From NCBI GenBank assembly GCA_964498075.1, contig CAZCGA010000159.1, forward strand, positions 1 to 13,275: 13,275 nt of DNA. Direction: 5' to 3'. Shown in pieces: positions 1 to 5,230 of this stretch (position 1 is its first letter; each line of letters begins with the position of its first letter). The DNA comes from CAZCGA01 sp964498075 (GTDB lineage: Bacteria; Desulfobacterota; Binatia; HRBIN30). Position numbers and translations under genes: made by a program. Under the pieces are notes generated by a model. The model was not told where the DNA came from. It ran no database searches and saw only the letters and a program-made list of their open reading frames with translations.

Positions 1-2
1 GG

Positions 3-761
3 GACCCCGTGCGCACGGTCCAGGAGCCCGGACTGTACGTGAAGATCCCCTTCATCCAGACGGTGCTCTACTTCGACAAGCGGCTGCTCGACTACGACGC
101 GTCACCCAAGGAGCTGCTCACCAAGGACAAGCAGCAGCTCGTGGTCGACAACTTCGTGCGGTGGCGGATCCGCGACCCCCTGCAGTACTACCGCACGCTG
201 CGCACGGAAGACGGCGCCCAGTCGCGGGTGGACGACATCGTGTACTCGAACGTGCGCGAGAGCCTGGGTCGCCACACCTTGCGGGACGTCGTGAACGAAC
301 GGCGTACCGCCCTCATGGAAGAGGTCACCACCAAGAGCGACAAGAAGGCGCGTGAGTACGGCATCGAGATCGTCGATGTGCGGATCAAGCGGGCGGATCT
401 GCCGGAGAAGAACGAGCAGAACGTCTTCAATCGCATGCGCACCGAGCGCGAACGCTTGGCCAAGAAGTTTCGCGCCGAGGGCGACGAGGAGGCACGCAAG
501 ATCCGCTCGGAGTCGGACAAGCAGGTGCAGATCCTCACCGCCGAAGCGCGCAAGCAAGCCGACATCACCCGTGGGCAGGGCGACGCGCTCGCGGTGAAAA
601 TCTTCGCCGACGCCTACGGCCGCGACCCGGAATTCTACCAACTCGTGCGCACGCTCGAAGCCTATCGCAACTCGATCACCGACGGCACGACACTCATTCT
701 CTCGCCCAACAGCGAGTTCTTCCGCTATCTCAAGCAGCTCGATCGACCGAAGGATCGATGA
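3..761 (+). CDS. hflC: HflC, SPFH/band-7 membrane protease modulator (5' end cut by window)
   Basis: HflC partners HflK in a membrane-anchored periplasmic complex that surrounds FtsH and modulates its proteolysis; that role is family knowledge. In-frame codons (Asp-Pro) lie upstream of the first GTG at 9, and the text DPVRTVQEPGLYVKIPF matches the middle of the HflC N-terminal region, so GTG 9 is an internal Val and the start is off the left edge. The missing part should be the N-terminal transmembrane helix (roughly 35-40 residues). Seen here are the SPFH core (KIPFIQTV, then DNFVRWRI), a charged coiled-coil region (RMRTERERLAKKFRAEGDEEARKIRSE, rich in Arg/Glu) and the conserved tail with TLILSPNSEFFRYL. 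The C terminus looks complete. hflK would be expected just off the left edge. The gene faces the next one convergently with 38 bases between stops and no obvious terminator. Confidence 0.93.
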   Translation, partial: DPVRTVQEPGLYVKIPFIQTVLYFDKRLLDYDASPKELLTKDKQQLVVDNFVRWRIRDPLQYYRTLRTEDGAQSRVDDIVYSNVRESLGRHTLRDVVNERRTALMEEVTTKSDKKAREYGIEIVDVRIKRADLPEKNEQNVFNRMRTERERLAKKFRAEGDEEARKIRSESDKQVQILTAEARKQADITRGQGDALAVKIFADAYGRDPEFYQLVRTLEAYRNSITDGTTLILSPNSEFFRYLKQLDRPKDR

Positions 762-799
762 CCCGGTGCGGGGGTCTTGCGGCGCTCACACGGCCGCGG

Positions 800-1150
800 T
801 CAGCCTTGCGCTACGCCAGCAGCCTCAAGCAGCGGCGGCGCCTGGCGGAGGCGGCGGAGGTACGCGACGGCAATCCACCATTCGCTGCCGTCGGTGCTGC
901 GGCGGACCTGATAGGCCACGCCTTCCCGGGCTCGGGGCCGCCAAGAGACGATCTCTACCTCTTGGCCGTCGGTCAGATCGTTGGCGATCGGCTTTCCGGC
1001 CCCATCGGTCATTGGTACCGGATTCGGCGTTCCGCCGGCCGGCTGGGGCCAGTTTACGAAGGCGTGCCAACCGACGCCGAAGACTGGGGCGTTCTTGGGG
1101 CGCCGTGGCGCCGGCTTGGAGGCGCGCAGATGGCTGTGGCTGAATTGCAT
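800..1150 (-). CDS. Small protein of unknown function, 116 aa
   Basis: I do not recognise the family. The - strand reading is chosen over two + strand ORFs across the same bases because its composition is protein-like and it has a clean AGGAG ribosome site (complement of 1156-1160) five bases before ATG at 1150. The N terminus is basic and Pro-rich. The middle reads as a run of likely beta strands (TDGQEVEIVSW, GVAYQVRRSTDG, SEWWIAVAYL), suggesting a small beta-barrel or SH3-like fold; that is inference. There is no signal peptide, membrane segment or cysteine pair. It lies downstream of the RRM gene in the same direction but is separated from it by a strong palindrome, so it may have its own transcript. 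A small hairpin sits just upstream of its ribosome site. Confidence 0.7.
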   Translation of the reverse strand: MQFSHSHLRASKPAPRRPKNAPVFGVGWHAFVNWPQPAGGTPNPVPMTDGAGKPIANDLTDGQEVEIVSWRPRAREGVAYQVRRSTDGSEWWIAVAYLRRLRQAPPLLEAAGVAQG

Positions 1151-1155
1151 GTCTT

Positions 1156-1160
1156 CTCCT
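1156..1160 (-). promoter_or_regulatory. Ribosome binding site of the 116-aa gene
   Basis: AGGAG on the - strand, five bases before ATG at 1150. It is the main evidence for choosing this strand and this start. Confidence 0.65.
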
Positions 1161-1162
1161 GC

Positions 1163-1180
1163 AAGCCGTGAGGACGGCTT
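1163..1180 (-). promoter_or_regulatory. Hairpin just upstream of the ribosome site of the 116-aa gene
   Basis: Seven-base perfect stem AAGCCGT / ACGGCTT with a four-base loop, ending three bases before the AGGAG site. In the leader of the - strand gene it could influence translation start or mark a processed 5' end. No ligand or protein target can be inferred. Confidence 0.4.
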
Positions 1181-1193
1181 CGTATCGTGAGCT

Positions 1194-1227
1194 GGTTCGC
1201 GCCCGCCGCATGCGGCGGGCGCGAACC
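1194..1227 (-). terminator. Perfect 34-bp palindrome after the RRM gene, likely terminator
   Basis: Positions 1194-1210 (GGTTCGCGCCCGCCGCA) and 1211-1227 are exact reverse complements with no spacer, giving 17-bp arms. It begins nine bases past the TAA of the RRM gene. There is no following T-tract, so a classic intrinsic terminator is not complete. It could act as a terminator or a 3' RNA-stability hairpin. Because it is symmetric it would fold on either strand. Confidence 0.6.
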
Positions 1228-1235
1228 GTGTGCGG

Positions 1236-1520
1236 TTAGTAGCGGCCTCTGCCGCCGCCTCCGCGGTTGTTCTCGCGCTCCTTGGCCTCGTTCACCTTGA
1301 GTGCGCGGCCTTTGAACTCCTGGCCGTCGAACTGTTGGATGGCCTTCTGGGCCTCGCCGTTCGAACCCATCTCAACAAAGCCGAAGCCACGCGATTGTCC
1401 GGTCTCGCGATCGGTGATGACCGCGACCGACTCGCAGGCCCCCGCTTGCGCGAACAGATCCTCGAGGTCCTTGTTGTTGACGTCGAAGCCGAGATTGCCG
1501 ACGTACAGTTTTCTTCCCAT
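1236..1520 (-). CDS. Single-RRM RNA-binding protein, 94 aa
   Basis: This is a glycine-tailed bacterial RNA recognition motif protein, a family known to bind single-stranded RNA and often linked to cold or stress adaptation. RNP2 is visible as KLYVGNLGF (about residues 3-11) and RNP1 as RGFGFVEM (about residues 43-50), in the right order and spacing for one beta-alpha-beta-beta-alpha-beta RRM domain. The C terminus is a short basic, Gly-rich tail (NNRGGGGRGRY). Start choice: an ORF extends to 1553, but the RRM begins at MGRKLYV, whose ATG at 1520 follows a strong AAGGAG eight bases upstream, so the 94-residue form is preferred. The length is typical of the family. A possible promoter lies about 170 bases upstream, implying a long leader, which would fit post-transcriptional control but is unproven. 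The gene ends in TAA next to the 34-bp palindrome. Confidence 0.93.
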   Translation of the reverse strand: MGRKLYVGNLGFDVNNKDLEDLFAQAGACESVAVITDRETGQSRGFGFVEMGSNGEAQKAIQQFDGQEFKGRALKVNEAKERENNRGGGGRGRY

Positions 1521-1528
1521 TGCCTGAG

Positions 1529-1534
1529 CTCCTT
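1529..1534 (-). promoter_or_regulatory. Ribosome binding site that sets the RRM protein start
   Basis: AAGGAG on the - strand, eight bases before ATG at 1520. It lies inside the longer ORF that begins at 1553 and therefore argues against that upstream start. Confidence 0.7.
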
Positions 1535-1691
1535 GTAGTTGGGCCGCCGCCACGACCGCGTTGCGTTTGGCTCTTCAAGACAGCGACACCCGTTGTCGTT
1601 GCCATTCCTGAATGAGAGGTGCGGGAGGCGTGCCAGACGCCGCAATGCTAGGCGGGGTTCTCGCGCCGGACAATCAGTGGTGAGTGGTCGT

Positions 1692-1720
1692 ACTGTAGCA
1701 GCGCCTCCGCCCCGACACAA
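1692..1720 (-). promoter_or_regulatory. Possible sigma-70-like promoter for the RRM gene
   Basis: On the - strand TTGTGT (complement of 1715-1720) and TACAGT (complement of 1692-1697) are 17 bases apart. Agreement is three of six for the -35 and four of six for the -10, so this is only suggestive. It would give a leader of about 165 bases before ATG 1520. Confidence 0.25.
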
Positions 1721-1805
1721 CCCATCGACCTCAGCGGGCTCCTGACCCTCTCAGCATCCTTTCGAGCACCGCGAGCGCGGCGACAAGCAGCGGGCGAGAA
1801 ACGTC

Positions 1806-1857
1806 GGCGCCCGGGTTCAGCGGGCGCCTGATCTTAGCCCGAGCATTCATGCTCGGG
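1806..1857 (-). terminator. Two hairpins downstream of the GST gene
   Basis: Hairpin one is 1838-1857: nine-base perfect stem CCCGAGCAT / ATGCTCGGG with a two-base loop. Hairpin two is 1806-1828: eight-base stem GGCGCCCG / CGGGCGCC with a seven-base loop. They follow the GST stop at 1889 by about 30 and 60 bases. No T-run follows either, so termination or 3' stabilisation is inferred from position and symmetry. Confidence 0.45.
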
Positions 1858-1888
1858 GCGGTGGGAACGGCCTCGCCGGGTTCCTCGC

Positions 1889-2830
1889 TCATGCCGGCAG
1901 CACGACGTACCGCTCGCGTGGCAGGTGGACGATCACCTCGCCCGCGCGCTCATCCCGGCGGCGGATCGCGATCTCGTGTACCGACGACGCCACGAGCTCG
2001 CCCACCACCGGATCCCGTCCGAAGTCGGCGTGGACGACCGACACCCGCTCGCCGGGCAGGCGTGCGTTCGGGTCCCCCGGATCCGACGAGGAGGCGGTCT
2101 GCGGCGTTGCGGCCCGGGCGATCTCGACGGCCGCCGCGGACGAGATCTCCTGCCACACTCCGTGTCCTAACGCAGCGATGCGGTCGGCCCAGGCGCGTAC
2201 GCCGGAGAACGGTTCCAGCGCCACGTTCATCACCGGCAACGCCCGCAGCGCGAAGATTGGATGATACAGCGAGAAGTCGGCCAGGCTCGGGCGCTCGCCG
2301 AGCACGAAGGAGCGACCGTCCCCGAGCTGCCGCTCGATGATGTCGAGCTTCGCGCGCATCTGGTCGCGCTTCGCCGGCAGCTCCTGGACCATACGGCCGA
2401 CGTCCAGGCCGCTCTCAAACATCTTCGTTCGATCCTCGACGAAGTTGTCGGGCATCGGCGCACCGTTCAGACCGAGCATCTCGACCGCCAGTGCGAAGAG
2501 CTGCTGCTGCCACGCGCCGAGCGCGTAACAGAGACCCTCGGTGCCGTCGGGAAACAGCGGCGGGTCCGGCTGGACGGCATCGAGCACGCGGGCGATCAGG
2601 TCCGTGTCGCAGAACACGTCCGCACCGATCTGCAGGACCGGCGTCTTGCGGTAGCCGCCGGTGAGCGCGAGCAGATCCGGCTTCGGCATGACGATTGGGA
2701 TGAGCACGGACTTCCAGGACAGACGCTTGAACCCGAGGATGCAGCGCACCTTCTCCGCGTAGGGAGACATCCAGTAGTGATGCAGCACGAGATCTCCCGT
2801 GGGGACGGTGTAGCGGTGTTGGGTCGTCAT
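1889..2830 (-). CDS. Glutathione S-transferase family protein with C-terminal extension, 313 aa
   Basis: This is a cytosolic GST-like protein: an N-terminal thioredoxin-fold domain (about residues 12-90, with LHHYWMSPYAEKVRCIL and the cis-Pro segment YRKTPVLQIG) followed by an all-helical domain (about 100-225, with RPSLADFSLYHPIF). The active-site region has MSPYAEK, with Ser where Cys-type classes have Cys-Pro-Tyr. Substrate is unknown; members detoxify electrophiles or have lost activity. Start choice: ATG 2830 follows an excellent AAGGAGG five bases upstream; a GTG at 2848 would overlap that site. Usual GSTs are 200-230 residues. Here about 80 more follow, beginning with a Ser/Pro/Asp linker and then a strand-rich segment (ERVSVVHADFGRDPVVGE, then EVIVHLPRERYVV) that looks like a small separate domain. 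It appears to be a single-gene unit with its own 3' hairpins. Confidence 0.88.
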   Translation of the reverse strand: MTTQHRYTVPTGDLVLHHYWMSPYAEKVRCILGFKRLSWKSVLIPIVMPKPDLLALTGGYRKTPVLQIGADVFCDTDLIARVLDAVQPDPPLFPDGTEGLCYALGAWQQQLFALAVEMLGLNGAPMPDNFVEDRTKMFESGLDVGRMVQELPAKRDQMRAKLDIIERQLGDGRSFVLGERPSLADFSLYHPIFALRALPVMNVALEPFSGVRAWADRIAALGHGVWQEISSAAAVEIARAATPQTASSSDPGDPNARLPGERVSVVHADFGRDPVVGELVASSVHEIAIRRRDERAGEVIVHLPRERYVVLPA

Positions 2831-2835
2831 GACTT

Positions 2836-2842
2836 CCTCCTT
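2836..2842 (-). promoter_or_regulatory. Strong ribosome binding site of the GST gene
   Basis: AAGGAGG on the - strand, five bases before ATG at 2830. It decides the start against the GTG at 2848. Confidence 0.75.
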
Positions 2843-2900
2843 CGCCACGGGACCCTATAGCTCGCTCGGGCCGCGGTCTAGCGAATTCCGGACGTCATCG

Positions 2901-5213
2901 TCACCAGCATCGACCGGGCGAGCACGCTGCCGTCGGTGCGAAGCGCGTGAATGCAACACAGCGAGAGGCAAGCGCACGCATACCCGTAACAGCCTCGCTC
3001 CCGTGCAGCTCATGTCGTCCTCCCGGCGCACAGCTCTTCGAAGCGGGCCAGCGCCTGCTCGGCCCCCAGGCCTCGTCGAGCTGGTCGAGGTTGTAGACGT
3101 CCTGCCGGTGGGGCCTTCCCTGTCCGTCGAGCTCCGAGACGAAGACGCGCGGCTCTTCGAATGCGTCGACCTCGATGAGGGCGATCTCTTCTCTCTCGTA
3201 GGCACCGACATCGAAGGTTCGGCCAGATGCTCCACTTGCTGACACCGACGATCGGACCAGCGCGAGCCAGTCGCCGAGGGTCGCCAGCGGCTCGCTCCGG
3301 TACGTCGGGTCCCGAGAGGTTTTTAGTAGCGAGCGAAAGACGAAGAGCACTCCCTTGCGGCCGTACGCGGCGCCGGTTGTATGATCGAGGGCTTCTAGGT
3401 CGTCGGTGAACAGGGTGGGCAACGCAGCAGCGTCGCGCGCGGCGACTGCGGCCTCCAGGCGCGCCGCGTTCGCGGTCGCGGCGTTCGGTCGCACCCGGCG
3501 CCGGACGGGGCGCTGAATCACCTCGCCCCGTGCTTCGACAGGCGCGGCGCCGGTTTGACGGACCCATGAACCGCGTGAAGAGGCGTCTTCTGGAGCCGGC
3601 GTGCCTTCACGCCGCGGGGTGGGGAGGCGGCCTGAGGGCAGGCCGGCTCCAGGCCTGAACCGGTTCATTGGTGGCGTGTCGAAGGGTGTCTCTCGCGATT
3701 CGCCCGTCAGCTCGTCGAAGCGCGCGAGCGCCTCGTTGTCACGATCGGCGTCGAAGCGCTCGACGCGTGTCAGGAGGCCGTCGGCTCCGAAGATCCGGAG
3801 TTGCAGAGACTTTTTCTCGTACGCGCCGCCACCGGCGCGGACGGTGCCCGAGTTCGTCCACCGTACGAGGAGCGCGTCGGAGCGCAGATCGAGAACGTCG
3901 TCGACACACGTAGCGATGTCGTCGGCGATCTCCGAAAGGGCACGGATCCCACGCAGGAAGACGTCGGCCCGGTGCGTGGACCCAAACAACCCGAGGGTCC
4001 CGTGGTCGACGAAGTCGAAGGTGGGCGCAATCGCGGTGGCATGGCGATCGGCATCGAGCGGTCCCAGCAGGGTGGCGATTGAGCGCGCCGTCGTGCCGGC
4101 GCGAGTGCGCGCGGGGCCGTCGGGGAGAAGCTCGGCGTAGCGTTCGTACAACCGGGCGACGCCGTCGCCCAGGCGGTCCTCGGCGAAGACCTCCGTACAG
4201 ACCCGCCCCCCCTCGGCATCAACCTCGATCAGGACGATCGCATCGATCTCTGTAGGGCCGAAATCGCCGGCTTCGGGGAACGATGCGCACCTGCGACACA
4301 GCCCCAGCGAATTGCCGAGCGTCGCGAGCGGCTCGTGGGCGTACTTGAGTGCGTCAACCGCGAGCATCGAGCGCAACTCGTCCAGCCACGCTTCCCGGCC
4401 GTATACCCGGTCGGTCGGGTAATGGACGCACCGCGCGCCCTCGGCCAGCAGCGCAGGGAGCGCGTCGGCGTTTCGTACGGCAATTGCGGCCTCCATCCGA
4501 GCCGCGTTCGCCGTCGCGGCGTTCGGGCGCACGCGTCGTTTCACAGCCCGTTGCACTCCACCCCGTGCTTCGACGGGCTCAGCATGAGCGGAACCCCGCC
4601 CTGTCTCTGAAGGGCTTTCTCCGCTTACCCTGATCTCGTCGAAGGGTGCCCCAGCCCCTTTCGCCGAGCGGGCGCGCTCGGCGAGCAGCGTCGCGCCCTT
4701 GGCCTCCCACAGCTCGATCGCTCGCTTCTCTTCGGCCGCGGCGTCGCCCTCGCCATCGTCGCGGCGCTCGGCGGCGCGCCGCCCGGCGGCGCGCAACACC
4801 GTGGCGAGCACCTGCCGGGCCTCGGCATGGAACAGCAGCACGTCGGTTGCGGCCGCGATGTCAACCGCAGCGCGGGCGAAGTCGATGGCGGCAGCGTGCT
4901 CGCCGCGTCTCGCCAAGGCCTCGGCGCGCACCCCACGCCAGGTGATCGTGGCCAGCAGATCGTCACCGGCCAGCGCCTCGCTCTCGTGGCTCAACGCTTC
5001 CGCCTCTGCGGCACGGCTCTGCAGCAGCAGCGCCCGGCCCAGGAACGCTGCGGCCAGCGCCGCGGCGATCCCGAGTCCGTGCTCCCGCAAGCCCTCATAC
5101 GCGCCGCGCAAGTGATGCTCCGCGGCGACCGCGTCCCCTTCGAGCAGATCGATGAGTCCGGCAAACACATCGGCCTCGAGCAGTTGCTGCGTGATGCCCA
5201 ACTCTTCGACCAT
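2901..5213 (-). CDS. Detached TPR and NTF2-like (SnoaL-like) C-terminal half of the cyclase/ATPase gene (likely pseudogene)
   Basis: The first ~185 residues are TPR-like helical repeats (VEELGITQQLLEADVFAGL, then EAEALSHESEALAGDD) that normally continue a cyclase/AAA+ ATPase polypeptide. Then come NTF2-like units: unit 1 from about residue 229 to 505 (starts RPNAATANAAR, contains LYERYAELLPDGPAR, GPLDADRHA and FDADRDNEALARFDEL), and unit 2 from about 575 (again RPNAATANAAR, with SEPLATLGDWLALVR and EEIALIEVDAF). Two palindromic repeats are read as linkers before each unit (residues ~190-216 and ~511-561). ATG 5213 is probably internal: the same frame reads ALIASSRR just before it, with no ribosome site. 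Near residue 716 the frame is lost in a GGGGG run; the other frame gives EQALARFEELCAGRTT and a stop at 3010, so the true end is probably 3010 and the last ~54 residues here are out of frame. Translation on its own is doubtful. Confidence 0.6.
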   Translation of the reverse strand: MVEELGITQQLLEADVFAGLIDLLEGDAVAAEHHLRGAYEGLREHGLGIAAALAAAFLGRALLLQSRAAEAEALSHESEALAGDDLLATITWRGVRAEALARRGEHAAAIDFARAAVDIAAATDVLLFHAEARQVLATVLRAAGRRAAERRDDGEGDAAAEEKRAIELWEAKGATLLAERARSAKGAGAPFDEIRVSGESPSETGRGSAHAEPVEARGGVQRAVKRRVRPNAATANAARMEAAIAVRNADALPALLAEGARCVHYPTDRVYGREAWLDELRSMLAVDALKYAHEPLATLGNSLGLCRRCASFPEAGDFGPTEIDAIVLIEVDAEGGRVCTEVFAEDRLGDGVARLYERYAELLPDGPARTRAGTTARSIATLLGPLDADRHATAIAPTFDFVDHGTLGLFGSTHRADVFLRGIRALSEIADDIATCVDDVLDLRSDALLVRWTNSGTVRAGGGAYEKKSLQLRIFGADGLLTRVERFDADRDNEALARFDELTGESRETPFDTPPMNRFRPGAGLPSGRLPTPRREGTPAPEDASSRGSWVRQTGAAPVEARGEVIQRPVRRRVRPNAATANAARLEAAVAARDAAALPTLFTDDLEALDHTTGAAYGRKGVLFVFRSLLKTSRDPTYRSEPLATLGDWLALVRSSVSASGASGRTFDVGAYEREEIALIEVDAFEEPRVFVSELDGQGRPHRQDVYNLDQLDEAWGPSRRWPASKSCAPGGRHELHGSEAVTGMRALASRCVAFTRFAPTAACSPGRCW
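3533..3684. repeat. Nested palindromic element inside the NTF2-domain gene
   Basis: Three pairs of inverted arms share a centre: CTTCGACA 3533-3540 with TGTCGAAG 3677-3684; ATGAACCG 3566-3573 with CGGTTCAT 3661-3668; and GGAGCCGGC 3592-3600 with GCCGGCTCC 3642-3650. The outer CTTCGACA motif is shared with the element at 4568-4644. The pattern suggests one palindromic repeat inserted in another. It is translated in frame as the Pro/Arg-rich linker before the second NTF2-like unit. Confidence 0.65.
4568..4644. repeat. Degenerate palindromic (REP-like) element between TPR and first NTF2-like unit
   Basis: Arm 4568-4593 (starts CTTCGACGGGCTCAGCATGA) and arm 4619-4644 (ends CTCGTCGAAG) are reverse complements at 20 of 26 positions, around a 25-base centre. 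The CTTCGAC...GCTCA core resembles a palindromic repeat common in environmental high-GC genomes, which often shows up in proteins as HAEPVEA. Here it is read in frame as SAHAEPVEARGG. Confidence 0.65.
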
Positions 5214-5230
5214 GCGCCGCGACGAAGCGA

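Larger units (their letters stand above)
1554..1888. other. Intergenic region between the RRM and GST genes
   Basis: No convincing gene was found here on either strand; the ORFs that cross it are Arg/Pro/Ser-rich shadows of the neighbours. The left half is presumably the leader and promoter region of the RRM gene. The right end holds two hairpins just past the GST stop, listed separately. Confidence 0.6.

Noticed and set aside
758..1171. Two + strand ORFs overlapping the hflC end and the 116-aa gene
   Set aside because: Arg/Ala/Gly-rich shadow composition and no ribosome site; the - strand ORF has both a good site and protein-like text.
1539..1745. + strand ORF in the RRM-GST intergenic region
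   Set aside because: Extreme Arg/Ser/Pro content and no ribosome site; nothing to support translation.
1849..2340. + strand 163-aa ORF opposite the GST gene
   Set aside because: It is almost entirely Arg/Pro/Ala/Ser, a typical antisense reading of a high-GC gene.
2855..3013. Possible small - strand ORF starting at the ATGA overlap with the stop at 3010
   Set aside because: The overlap is tempting, but the residues are low-quality (Arg/Ser-rich), with no recognisable domain; composition does not rise above chance for this GC content.
3010..3567. 185-aa - strand ORF in the alternative frame as a separate gene
   Set aside because: Only its last ~20 residues are meaningful, as the restored C terminus after the frameshift; the rest is an Arg-rich shadow of the NTF2-like unit.
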